From assembly GCF_004803405.1 (NCBI RefSeq), contig NZ_SSXI01000038.1, positions 1 to 33,379 on the forward strand: a DNA stretch of 33,379 nucleotides, written 5' to 3'. A model generated the notes under the pieces. It did not search any database and was not told where the DNA came from. It saw nothing but the letters and a program-made list of their open reading frames with translations. This document shows, piece by piece, positions 13,942-21,392 of this stretch. The translations under genes were made by a program, and so were the position numbers. Numbering within the stretch: the first letter of the stretch is position 1; every line of letters begins with the position of its first letter. Origin of the DNA: Nocardioides sp. GTDB lineage: Bacteria; Actinomycetota; Actinomycetes; Propionibacteriales; Nocardioidaceae.

Positions 13942-14646
13942 GTGACCGCACGGAGTTCGACTGATCCCGCCCGGGTCATCCCCGAGGCCACGGTCGCCCG
14001 TCTGCCCGTCTACCTGAGGGCGCTGACGGCGCTGGCCGACACGGGCATCCGCACGTGCTCGAGCGAGGACCTCGCCACGGCGGCGGGCGTCAACAGCGCC
14101 AAGCTTCGCAAGGACCTCTCCTACCTCGGCAGCTACGGCACCCGCGGGGTCGGCTACGACGTGGACTACCTGCGCTACCAGATCGCCCGCGAGATCGGCG
14201 TCACGCAGGACTGGCCGGTCGTCATCGTCGGCATCGGCAACCTGGGCCACGCCCTCGCCAACTACTCCGGCTTCCGCAGCCGCGGGTTCCGGGTGGTGGC
14301 GCTGCTGGACGCCGACCCGTCCCTGAGCGGCGAGATCGTCGCCGGCGTCGCCGTCCGTCCCTTCGACGAGCTCGAGGCGATCGTCCACGACCATGACGTC
14401 GCGATCGGCGTGATCGCGACCCCGGCGAGCGCCGCGCAGGACGTCGCCGACCGCATGGTCGCGATCGGGATCACCAGCATCCTGAACTTCGCACCGTCCG
14501 TGCTGTCCGTTCCCGAAGGAGTCGACGTGCGGAAGGTCGACCTGTCGATCGAGCTGCAGATCCTCGCCTACCACGAGCAGCGCAAGGCCAACGGCGCCGA
14601 AGCCGCAGCGCCCGTCGCGCCCGTTGCCGATGGCGGTGCCGCATGA
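13942..14646 (+). CDS. rex: redox-sensing transcriptional repressor Rex
   Basis: A 234-residue homodimeric repressor that senses the NADH/NAD+ ratio. The N-terminal winged-helix domain (about 15-90) contains RLPVYLRALTALADTG and the recognition segment GVNSAKLRKDLSYLGSYGTRGVGYD. The Rossmann domain begins VVIVGIGNLGHAL (about 93-105, GxGxxG) and continues through the dimer-exchanged C-terminal helix (LSIELQILAYHEQRK). Target genes in related bacteria encode respiratory and heme functions. Here it heads an operon with hemA, hemC and hemD, as in Streptomyces coelicolor, and a Rex operator covers its promoter. GTG 13942 has GGAG only 2 nt upstream, which is short; no better start is in frame close by. 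The stop overlaps hemA as ATGA. Confidence 0.95.
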   Translation: MTARSSTDPARVIPEATVARLPVYLRALTALADTGIRTCSSEDLATAAGVNSAKLRKDLSYLGSYGTRGVGYDVDYLRYQIAREIGVTQDWPVVIVGIGNLGHALANYSGFRSRGFRVVALLDADPSLSGEIVAGVAVRPFDELEAIVHDHDVAIGVIATPASAAQDVADRMVAIGITSILNFAPSVLSVPEGVDVRKVDLSIELQILAYHEQRKANGAEAAAPVAPVADGGAA

Positions 14647-15953
14647 GCGTGCTCGTCGTGGGCATCTCCCACAACTCCGCACCGGTCTCCCTGCTGGAGC
14701 GCGTCGCGCTCGACGAGAACGGCGTGCAGAAGCTGATCGCCGACGCCGCCTCGTGCGAGCACGTCACCGAGGCCACCGTGATCGCGACCTGCAACCGGCT
14801 CGAGATCTACACCGAGGTCGAGCGGTTCCACGGCAGCATCGAGCAGATCTCCCGACTCCTCGTGGAACGCGCGGGGGAGTCGACCGAGGGGATGCTGCCG
14901 CATCTCTACGTCCACTACGACGACGGCGCGATCTCCCACCTGTTCCAGGTCGCCGCAGGGCTCGACTCGATGGCGGTCGGCGAGGGCCAGATCCTCGGAC
15001 AGACCCGTGAGGCGCTGCGCCGCGGGCAGGAGCTCGGCACCGTCGGGCCCGCGCTCAACCTGCTCTTCCAGCAGGCCCTGCGCGTCGGCAAGCGCACCCG
15101 CGCCGAGACTGGGATCGACCAGGTCGCCCCGACGCTGGTCACCGCGGCGCTCGACGAGACGGCGAAGGCTCTCGGACCGGTCGAGGGCAAGTACGTCGTC
15201 GTGGTCGGTGCGGGCGCGATGGCCGGCCTCGCCACCGCCACGGTCAGCCGTCTCGGCGCCGGTCACGTGGCCGTGGTCAACCGGTCCGCGGACCGCGCCG
15301 AGCGCCTCGCGTCGCAGTACGCCGGGCACGCCGTACCCCTCGACGGGCTGGGCGAGCAGCTCACCCGGGCCGACATCGTGATCAGCTGCACCGGCTCCGC
15401 CGGCACCCTCATCGACCGCGACCTCGTCGCGTCGGCGCGGGCCGAGGTCGGCGGACGCCCGGTCGCGCTGATCGACCTGGCCCTGCCGCACGACATCGCG
15501 CCCGACGTCGCCGACCTGCCGGGCGTCACGCTCGTCGGCCTGGCCGAGCTGGCCGAGCTCCTCCACGGGGGCCCGACCGGACGCGAGGTCCAGGAGGTAC
15601 GGCGGATCCTCGGCGAGGAGGTCACCGCGTTCCTCGCCGCCCGTCGGCAGGCCAACGTCACCCCGACGGTGGTCGCCCTGCGCTCGATGGCCACCGCCGT
15701 CGTCGACGCCGAGATGACCCGACTGGAGAGCCGCCTGCCCGAGCTCGACGAGGTCACCCGCAGTGAGATCCGGCACACCGTCCGCCGCGTGGCCGACAAG
15801 CTGCTCCACGAGCCGACTGTGCGCGTCAAGGAGCTCGCCGACGAGCAGGGCGCCGTGTCGTACGCCGCCGCGCTGGCCGAGCTGTTCGCGCTCGACCCCG
15901 AGGCCGTGGACGCCGTCACCCGCCCGATGGGCGTCGAGGAGGGACCTGCGTGA
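14643..15953 (+). CDS. hemA: glutamyl-tRNA reductase
   Basis: Reduces glutamyl-tRNA(Glu) with NADPH to glutamate-1-semialdehyde, the first committed step of C5-pathway heme synthesis, in the cytosol. The 436-residue protein has the full three-domain layout. The catalytic domain carries Cys50 in VIATCNRLEIY and the substrate motif DSMAVGEGQILGQ (about 103-115). The NADPH-binding Rossmann domain has VVVVGAGAMAGLA (about 183-195). The C-terminal dimerisation domain is the long helix LRSMATAVVDAEMTRLESRLPEL onwards (about 344-430). ATG 14643 overlaps the rex stop, and its own stop sits in a GTGATG that carries the hemC start. The partner enzyme HemL is encoded at 21393. Confidence 0.97.
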   Translation: MSVLVVGISHNSAPVSLLERVALDENGVQKLIADAASCEHVTEATVIATCNRLEIYTEVERFHGSIEQISRLLVERAGESTEGMLPHLYVHYDDGAISHLFQVAAGLDSMAVGEGQILGQTREALRRGQELGTVGPALNLLFQQALRVGKRTRAETGIDQVAPTLVTAALDETAKALGPVEGKYVVVVGAGAMAGLATATVSRLGAGHVAVVNRSADRAERLASQYAGHAVPLDGLGEQLTRADIVISCTGSAGTLIDRDLVASARAEVGGRPVALIDLALPHDIAPDVADLPGVTLVGLAELAELLHGGPTGREVQEVRRILGEEVTAFLAARRQANVTPTVVALRSMATAVVDAEMTRLESRLPELDEVTRSEIRHTVRRVADKLLHEPTVRVKELADEQGAVSYAAALAELFALDPEAVDAVTRPMGVEEGPA

Positions 15954-16981
15954 TGGACACCACTCGCGTCCTCCGCGTCGGCACCCGCGCCAGCGCGCTG
16001 GCCACCACCCAGTCCGAGCACGTCGCCGCCGCCCTCCGCGACCGCCTCGGCGTCGCGACCGAGCTGGTCGAGATCACCACCGAGGGCGACCGCAGCCAGG
16101 CCTCCGGCGTCCCGCTCTCCCAGGCGGGTGCTTCGGTCGGCGTGTTCGTCAGCGCGCTCCGCGACGCCCTGCTCACCGGCGAGGTCGACGTCGCCGTGCA
16201 CTCCCTCAAGGACCTGCCGACCTACCCCGCCGACGGCATCGCGCTGGCCGCGATCCCCGAGCGCGAGGACCCGCGCGACGTCGTCGTCGCTCGTGACGGA
16301 CTCACCCTCGGTGAGCTGCCGCCGGGCAGCCGCGTCGGCACCGGTTCGCCGCGTCGTATCGCCCAGGTCGAGGCCCTCGGCTTCGGCGTCGAGCTGGTCA
16401 GCGTGCGGGGCAACGTCGACACCCGGATCGGCAAGGTCCGCTCCGGCGAGTACGACGCCGTGCTGCTCGCCCGTGCCGGACTGGCCCGGCTGGGTCGGCT
16501 CGACGAGGCCACCGAGGTGCTCGATCCGCTCCAGGTGCTTCCCGCCCCCGGACAGGGTGCGCTGGCTGTCGAGTGCCGTGCCGAGGACGACCACACCCGC
16601 GAGGCGCTCGCGGTGCTCGACGACCCGGCCACCCGGGCCGCCGTGACGGCTGAGCGTGCGACGCTCGCCACACTCGAGGGCGGCTGCTCGGCCCCCATCG
16701 GGGCGCTCGGCGACGTCGTCGAGGGCGAGGAGGGGCCCGAGCTGTGGCTCCGGGCCGTCGCCCTGTCACACGACGGCGCGCGCGCCGTACGAAACTCGGC
16801 GTCCTCGCCCCTCGGCGACGACGCTGCGACCTGGCCGCAGGTCGCGGCCGATTTGGGCCACCGGCTCGCTACAGACATGCTCGCTGATGGTGCTGCGGCG
16901 CTGACGCCAGCAGCCGAGTCCGCTCCCACCGGTACGCCCCACCACCCATCCGCACGATCTGCAGAGGTGCACAACGCATGA
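15953..16981 (+). CDS. hemC: hydroxymethylbilane synthase (porphobilinogen deaminase)
   Basis: Joins four porphobilinogen units into the linear tetrapyrrole hydroxymethylbilane. Of 342 residues, the core matches the usual length of about 310 and a low-complexity tail of some 30 residues (SAPTGTPHHPSARSAEV) is extra. Conserved features are LRVGTRASALATTQ (N-terminal Arg region), VHSLKDLPT (about 83-91, catalytic Asp and Lys), RGNVDTRIGK (about 153-162) and EGGCSAPIGA, where Cys245 carries the dipyrromethane cofactor. Start: ATG 15953 follows GAGGAGGG (15936-15943) by 9 nt; GTG 15950 directly before it is an equally coupled alternative adding one residue. The stop overlaps hemD as ATGA. Confidence 0.96.
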   Translation: MDTTRVLRVGTRASALATTQSEHVAAALRDRLGVATELVEITTEGDRSQASGVPLSQAGASVGVFVSALRDALLTGEVDVAVHSLKDLPTYPADGIALAAIPEREDPRDVVVARDGLTLGELPPGSRVGTGSPRRIAQVEALGFGVELVSVRGNVDTRIGKVRSGEYDAVLLARAGLARLGRLDEATEVLDPLQVLPAPGQGALAVECRAEDDHTREALAVLDDPATRAAVTAERATLATLEGGCSAPIGALGDVVEGEEGPELWLRAVALSHDGARAVRNSASSPLGDDAATWPQVAADLGHRLATDMLADGAAALTPAAESAPTGTPHHPSARSAEVHNA

Positions 16982-18651
16982 CGCGAGCCACGACAGCCAG
17001 CAACCAGGCTGCCCAGACTCCCGCCCCCCAGGCCCAGGCCGGTGGCGTCGCCTTCGTGGGCACCGGTCCCGGTGACCCCGATCTGCTCACGGTTCGCGCG
17101 GTCAGGCTCATCGAGGACGCCGACGTCGTCATCACCGAGTCGCCCGAGCACGCCACGCTGGTCGAGGTCGTCCGCGGCCGGGTCGCCGCCCTCGCGGCGG
17201 ACGGCGAGCAGGCCCCGGGCCCCGAGATCGTCGACGGCGGGTTCGGGGAGGACGGCCAGCCGCTGACCCACGCCGCCCGCGCGAAGGTCGTCGTCAAGCA
17301 GGCCAAGCGCGGCCGTCGCGTCGTCCGCCTGCTCGGCGGCGACCCGTTCCTCTACGCCTCCGGGCCCGAGGAGGCCCAGGCGGTCGCCAAGGTCGGTGTG
17401 CCGTTCGAGGTCGTCCCCGGCGTCTCGTCGGTCGGTGCGGTCCCCGCCTACGCCGGCATCCCGCTGACCACCAAGGACCACCGGGAGGTGGCCGTGGTGA
17501 CGTGCGGCGAGAAGGTCGACTGGAGCCGCTACGCCGACACGCCGACCCTGGTCCTGCTCTCGGCCGTCGGGCAGATCGGTGAGATCGCCAAGCAGCTGAT
17601 CGCGGTCGGCCGCTCCCCGGAGACCCCGGTGGCGATGACCCGCGTCGGCACCACGACCGAGCAGCAGACCATCACCTCCACCCTGGAGCGGATCGCCGCC
17701 GACGCCCGCGCCGCCCGGATCTCGCCGCCCGCCATCACCGTGATCGGTGCCGTGGTCGACCTCCGGGAGAAGCTGTCCTGGTTCGAGACCAAGCCGCTCT
17801 TCGGCTGGCGCGTCCTGGTGCCGCGCACCAAGGAGCAGTCCGCCGTACTCTCCAACCGCCTGCGCGAGTTCGGCGCGGTGCCGGAGGAGGTCCCGACCAT
17901 CTCGGTCGAGCCGCCGCGCAACCCCCAGCAGATGGACAAGGCCGTCCGCGGCCTCGTCGAGGGTCGCTACGAGTGGATCGCGTTCACCTCCGTCAACGCG
18001 GTCAAGGCGGTCCGCGAGAAGTTCGAGGAGTACGGCCTCGACGCGCGCGCCTTCTCCGGCCTCAAGATCGCGGCCGTGGGCGACAAGACCGCCCAGGCGA
18101 TCGCCGACTGGGGCCTCCGGGCCGACCTGGTCCCGTCCGGCGAGCAGTCCGCGGCGGGCCTCCTCGAGGACTGGCCGGAGTACGACGAGCAGCTGGACCC
18201 GATCAACCGGGTCTTCCTGCCGCGCGCCGACATCGCGACCGAGAACCTCGTCGCGGGCCTGATCGACCTCGGCTGGGAGTGCGACGACGTCACCGCCTAC
18301 CGCACCGTCCGGGCCGCCCCGCCGCCGGCGCCGACCCGCGACGCCATCAAGACGGGCAAGTTCGACGCGGTCGTGTTCACGTCGTCCTCGACCGTGCGGA
18401 ACCTCGTCGGCATCGCCGGCAAGCCGCACCCGTCGACCGTGATCGCGGTGATCGGCCCCGCCACGGCCAAGACCGCCGAGGAGCACGGCCTGCGGGTCGA
18501 CGTGATGGCCCCCAAGCCCGACGTCGAGCTGCTCGTCGAGGCCCTCGCCGGCTTCGGTGCAGCCCGCCGCGCCGCGATGGTCGAGGCCGGCGAGCCGGTC
18601 ACCAAGCCGAGCGACCGCAAGCCGTCGGCCCGGCGTCGCAAGGCTGAGTAG
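16978..18651 (+). CDS. hemD: fused uroporphyrinogen-III C-methyltransferase / uroporphyrinogen-III synthase
   Basis: A 557-residue two-domain protein, as is common in actinobacteria. The N-terminal SUMT/CobA-like domain (about 22-260) has [38 protein letters not shown] (about 118-133) and [20 protein letters not shown] (about 145-164), the SAM- and tetrapyrrole-binding loops. The C-terminal HemD domain (about 275-535) starts [21 protein letters not shown] and contains AFTSVNAV and [12 protein letters not shown], the paired Thr/Ser-rich loops of U3 synthase. It cyclises hydroxymethylbilane to uroporphyrinogen III; the methyltransferase half would open the branch to siroheme or cobalamin. Two tails are low-complexity (N-terminal [13 protein letters not shown]-terminal basic). 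ATG 16978 overlaps the hemC stop. Confidence 0.95.
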   Translation: MTRATTASNQAAQTPAPQAQAGGVAFVGTGPGDPDLLTVRAVRLIEDADVVITESPEHATLVEVVRGRVAALAADGEQAPGPEIVDGGFGEDGQPLTHAARAKVVVKQAKRGRRVVRLLGGDPFLYASGPEEAQAVAKVGVPFEVVPGVSSVGAVPAYAGIPLTTKDHREVAVVTCGEKVDWSRYADTPTLVLLSAVGQIGEIAKQLIAVGRSPETPVAMTRVGTTTEQQTITSTLERIAADARAARISPPAITVIGAVVDLREKLSWFETKPLFGWRVLVPRTKEQSAVLSNRLREFGAVPEEVPTISVEPPRNPQQMDKAVRGLVEGRYEWIAFTSVNAVKAVREKFEEYGLDARAFSGLKIAAVGDKTAQAIADWGLRADLVPSGEQSAAGLLEDWPEYDEQLDPINRVFLPRADIATENLVAGLIDLGWECDDVTAYRTVRAAPPPAPTRDAIKTGKFDAVVFTSSSTVRNLVGIAGKPHPSTVIAVIGPATAKTAEEHGLRVDVMAPKPDVELLVEALAGFGAARRAAMVEAGEPVTKPSDRKPSARRRKAE

Positions 18652-18659
18652 CCGCGCGA

Positions 18660-18679
18660 GCAGCCCTCGCCCGGGCTGC
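18660..18679 (+). terminator. hairpin between hemD and hemB
   Basis: GCAGCCC-TCGCCC-GGGCTGC is a 7-bp stem, 6-nt loop, filling most of the 40-bp gap and directly abutting the putative hemB -10 box. It may end the rex-hem transcript or modulate read-through. Confidence 0.45.
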
Positions 18680-18685
18680 GATGAT
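18680..18685 (+). promoter_or_regulatory. candidate -10 box of hemB
   Basis: GATGAT lies 6 nt before ATG 18692. No Shine-Dalgarno is present, supporting a leaderless start, but the first base deviates from TANNNT. Confidence 0.3.
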
Positions 18686-18691
18686 GGCTCT

Positions 18692-19687
18692 ATGAGCGAG
18701 ATCGACCGTCCGGTCCTCCGGCCGCGCCGCCTGCGGACCACGCCCGCGATGCGGGACCTGGTCGCGGAGACGACGCTGCGGCCGGCCCAGCTGGTGCTGC
18801 CGCTGTTCGTCCGTGAGGGCGCGACCGAGCCGACGCCGATCAGCTCCATGCCCGGCGTGGTTCAGCACACCCGCGAGACCTTGCGGAAGGCGGCCACCGA
18901 GGCCGCTGAGGCCGGACTGCGCGGCGTGATGCTGTTCGGGATCCCGGAGGCCAAGGACGCGGTGGGGTCCGGGGGGACCGATCCGGACGGGATCCTGAAC
19001 GTCGCGATCGCCGACGTCGTCGCCGAGGTCGGCGATGCGCTCGTGGTGATGAGCGACCTCTGCCTCGACGAGTTCACCGACCACGGACACTGCGGAGTGC
19101 TCACCGCCGACGGACGGGTCGACAACGACGCGACGCTGGAGCGGTACGCCGAGATGGCGCGCGTGCAGGCGGCGGTCGGTGCGAACCTGGTCGGGCCCAG
19201 CGGGATGATGGACGGCCAGGTGGCGGTGATCCGGGAGGCGCTCGACGCGGCCGGTCATCTCGACACCGGCATCCTCGCCTACTCGGCGAAGTACGCCTCC
19301 GCCTTCTACGGGCCGTTCCGGGAGGCCGTTGACAGCTCGCTGGAGGGCGACCGCCGGACCTACCAGCAGGACGCCCGCAACAGCCGCGAGAGCGTCCGTG
19401 AGGTGCTCCTCGACATCGAGCAGGGTGCGGACATCGTGATGGTGAAGCCGGCCCTTCCCTACCTCGACGTCCTGCGCCGCGTGGCCGACGCCGTCGGCGA
19501 GCTCGGGGTGCCCGTGGCGGCGTACAACATCTCCGGCGAGTACGCGATGGTCGAGGCCGCCGCCGCCAACGGCTGGATCGACCGGGAGCCGGCCATCCTC
19601 GAGACCCTCACCGCCATCCGGCGTGCCGGCGCCGATGTGATCCTCACCTACTGGGCCCTCGAGGCCGCCGGGCTGCTCCGCGACTGA
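18692..19687 (+). CDS. hemB: porphobilinogen synthase (delta-aminolevulinate dehydratase)
   Basis: Condenses two 5-aminolevulinate molecules to porphobilinogen; an octameric TIM-barrel enzyme. Its 331 residues match the family. The Schiff-base lysines are K200 ([15 protein letters not shown]) and K252 (VKPALPYLD). The metal segment reads [14 protein letters not shown] (about 124-137): the first and last zinc-site cysteines are kept, but the middle Cys of the zinc form (CxC) is Asp, so this is a hybrid between zinc- and magnesium-type sites. The allosteric Mg region ([16 protein letters not shown]) is present. It follows hemD by 40 nt with a hairpin between, and the tandem repeat array begins 5 nt after its stop. 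Confidence 0.96.
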   Translation: MSEIDRPVLRPRRLRTTPAMRDLVAETTLRPAQLVLPLFVREGATEPTPISSMPGVVQHTRETLRKAATEAAEAGLRGVMLFGIPEAKDAVGSGGTDPDGILNVAIADVVAEVGDALVVMSDLCLDEFTDHGHCGVLTADGRVDNDATLERYAEMARVQAAVGANLVGPSGMMDGQVAVIREALDAAGHLDTGILAYSAKYASAFYGPFREAVDSSLEGDRRTYQQDARNSRESVREVLLDIEQGADIVMVKPALPYLDVLRRVADAVGELGVPVAAYNISGEYAMVEAAAANGWIDREPAILETLTAIRRAGADVILTYWALEAAGLLRD

Positions 19688-19692
19688 GCGCT

Positions 19693-19780
19693 TGCCGCGC
19701 CCTCTCGCGGCGCGAACCGCGCCCCCTCGCGGCGCGAACCGCGCCCCCTCGCGCAGCAAACCGCGCCCCCTCGCGGGGGT
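19693..19780. repeat. four 22-bp tandem repeats after hemB
   Basis: Four units (19693-19714, 19715-19736, 19737-19758, 19759-19780) share the core ACCGCGCCCCCTCGCG; units two and three differ only near their ends and units one and four are more diverged. The first two full-match units carry CCGCG-CCCCCT-CGCGG, a small hairpin. The array fills the space between the hemB stop and the bidirectional terminator. Confidence 0.85.
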
Positions 19781-19790
19781 TGAAATAGCT

Positions 19791-19834
19791 GAGAGCCCCG
19801 GAGAACTGGGGGGCAGTTCGGGTCCGGGGCTCTC
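19791..19834. terminator. bidirectional terminator between hemB and transglycosylase gene
   Basis: Outer arms GAGAGCCCCGGA (19791-19802) and TCCGGGGCTCTC (19823-19834) are perfect 12-bp complements. Inside them GAACTG (19803-19808) and CAGTTC (19814-19819) extend the stem by 6 bp around a G5 loop, with a three-base GGG bulge on one side. It lies between convergent genes and is the strongest terminator-like structure in the window. Confidence 0.85.
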
Positions 19835-19850
19835 TCGGGTCTTTAGGACG

Positions 19851-21110
19851 TCACTCGTAGGAAGCGACGCACGCCTCGTTGGCGGTGAGGGGATTGGGCT
19901 GTGTCAGTGCCCACGTCGCGCACTTCGTAGCGACATCGACAGGTTGGAGCTTGCCGAGCACGCCGTTGACCAGGTTGGACGTGGCCCCGCCGGTGACCTT
20001 GTCGACGGTGTCGTCGACCTTGTCGACCGTGTCATCGACGATCTTGGGACCGTCCGTGCCCGGATCCGGGGTCTCGCCGGTGCCGGGATCGCCGGTGCCC
20101 GGGTCCTCGGTGCCGGGATCACCGGTTCCGCCGCCGTTGCCGGTTCCGCCGCCGTTGCCGGTGCCGCCGCCGGTGCCGGTTCCGGAGCCGCCGCCCGTGC
20201 CGTCGTTGGAGCCGCCGGTGGAGCCGCCCTTGCGGCCGCCGTTGTCACCCCTGTTGCCGGGGATGTCGAAGCTCGGCGGCTCGGGGACGATGTAGCCCGC
20301 GGCGGTCGAGTTGTTCGGCACCGAGGTGAAGTCGCCCTCGAGGTAGGCGTTCATGATCTTGAGGACCAGGTCGACGTAGTCCTGGCTGTGGTTGTAGCGG
20401 TAGACCGCCGCGCGCTGGCCGACGACCGTCGACAGGTCGCCCTTGCCGGAGCAGAGGTACACGGCCGCCGCGAGGGCGGCGTCGTCGATGTCCTGCGGGT
20501 TGCGGGAGGCGTCGTCGTCGGCGTCCACGCCCACGACCTGCCAGGTCGACGGGATGAACTGCATCGGGCCGACGGCGCGGTCCCACCGGGGGTCGTTGTC
20601 GTAGACGCCGGCGTCGGTGTCGGAGATCGCCTGGGTGTTGCGCGACCCGTCGAGCGCGATGCCGTAGATGCCGGGAGTGGCCACACCATCGTCGTTGAGG
20701 ACGTTGCCGGCGAAGCGGCCGTGGTTGGACTCCACGCGGCCGATCGCGGCGATCAGCTGCCAGGTGATGTTGCAGGACTCGTCAGCGGAGTTGATGACCG
20801 CCTCGGCGCGCTGGTACGCGGCGAGCGCGGCCGCCGGGATCGCGTTGGTCGACGCCGCCGAGACGATGCCCGCCTCGTTGCCGCCGTTGAGACCCTCGAT
20901 CGAGCTGGGGTCGGACAGGCTGGCCGGGTCCTCGATGGACTCCTCCGGGACGCTGGTGCCGTCGGTCAGCGGGTCGGGTGCCTGGCTGGCGACGACCGGC
21001 GAGGCGACGCTTCCGATACCGGCGACGGATGCCGTCCAGGCAGCCGACAGCAGGGCCAACGGGATGATGGTGGCGACGCGCTGCAGTCGCCCCAGACGCT
21101 TCCTCGACAT
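19851..21110 (-). CDS. secreted lytic murein transglycosylase with Gly/Pro/Thr-rich linker
   Basis: A 419-residue exported peptidoglycan-cleaving enzyme. The signal peptide is MSRKRLGRLQR plus a hydrophobic core (about 12-41, ending VASQA). The catalytic domain (about 105-255) is of the MltB/SLT-like lytic transglycosylase type: catalytic Glu127 in IGRVESNHGRFAG, then RAVGPMQFIPSTW and AAAVYLCSGKGDLS, and the closing VYRYNHSQDYVDLVL. After about residue 285 comes a repetitive linker (GGGTGN and DPGT/GDPG repeats), then a duplicated VDDTVDK segment and a short C-terminal region with two cysteines. It would cut glycan strands to 1,6-anhydro-muropeptides during growth or division. ATG 21110 is chosen for the signal peptide. 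A BldN-type promoter and structured leader lie upstream. Confidence 0.9.
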   Translation of the reverse strand: MSRKRLGRLQRVATIIPLALLSAAWTASVAGIGSVASPVVASQAPDPLTDGTSVPEESIEDPASLSDPSSIEGLNGGNEAGIVSAASTNAIPAAALAAYQRAEAVINSADESCNITWQLIAAIGRVESNHGRFAGNVLNDDGVATPGIYGIALDGSRNTQAISDTDAGVYDNDPRWDRAVGPMQFIPSTWQVVGVDADDDASRNPQDIDDAALAAAVYLCSGKGDLSTVVGQRAAVYRYNHSQDYVDLVLKIMNAYLEGDFTSVPNNSTAAGYIVPEPPSFDIPGNRGDNGGRKGGSTGGSNDGTGGGSGTGTGGGTGNGGGTGNGGGTGDPGTEDPGTGDPGTGETPDPGTDGPKIVDDTVDKVDDTVDKVTGGATSNLVNGVLGKLQPVDVATKCATWALTQPNPLTANEACVASYE

Positions 21111-21182
21111 GTGCCTGTCTTCTCTCCCCTGGCCTCGCGGCCGTCTCACGTGGGCCGCTCCCCTAAGGACCCACCCGTGCAC

Positions 21183-21228
21183 CGCACCCCTGCCACCCCA
21201 CGGCGTGGGATGCCCCGAGGGGGGTGCG
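21183..21228 (-). promoter_or_regulatory. structured 5' leader of the transglycosylase mRNA
   Basis: On the minus strand CGCACCCC (21228-21221) pairs perfectly with GGGGTGCG (21190-21183). Inside is a second stem CCCAC-GCC-GTGGG. The element begins within a few bases of the start of transcription predicted from the promoter at 21237-21265 and ends about 72 nt before the start codon. It does not look like the c-di-AMP ydaO riboswitch often found before such genes. It could be a 5' stabiliser or an unrecognised regulatory RNA. Confidence 0.45.
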
Positions 21229-21236
21229 ACGTCTGG

Positions 21237-21265
21237 ACAACGAATCCTGGCACATCGACGTTACG
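21237..21265 (-). promoter_or_regulatory. ECF (BldN-type) promoter of the transglycosylase gene
   Basis: On the minus strand CGTAAC (21265-21260) and CGTTGT (21242-21237) are 17 bp apart, matching the promoter at 6347-6375 in both hexamers (except the last base) and in spacing. The predicted leader is about 120 nt. Confidence 0.6.
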
Positions 21266-21380
21266 GGTGTCACACGTTCCCGCTCACCCGCCGCCCCGCG
21301 TGATATGCGCGCGGGCGCCACCAGACGGGCACGAGAGAGCCTAGGGGGACCGCGAATGCGGAGCACCGGGACCGATCGGT

Positions 21381-21386
21381 GACAAT
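21381..21386 (+). promoter_or_regulatory. candidate -10 box of hemL operon, likely leaderless
   Basis: GACAAT lies 6 nt before GTG 21393 with no Shine-Dalgarno between. A perfect 10-bp palindrome ACCGATCGGT (21371-21380) abuts it and could be an operator for an unknown regulator. Confidence 0.35.
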
Positions 21387-21392
21387 GTCTCG

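Noticed and set aside
16222..18849. 875-codon open frame on the minus strand across hemC, hemD and the start of hemB
   Set aside because: It is antisense to three clear heme genes, has no domain, and is rich in Arg, Gly and Asp as expected from the complement of GC3-biased codons.
20090..20210. repetitive CCGCCGTTGCCGGT-like DNA as a CRISPR or mobile repeat
   Set aside because: It codes in frame for the Gly/Thr/Asn and Pro-rich linker of the transglycosylase and has no spacers.
21111..21360. c-di-AMP (ydaO) riboswitch before the lytic transglycosylase
   Set aside because: The conserved ydaO sequence blocks are not visible; only a different two-stem structure is present.
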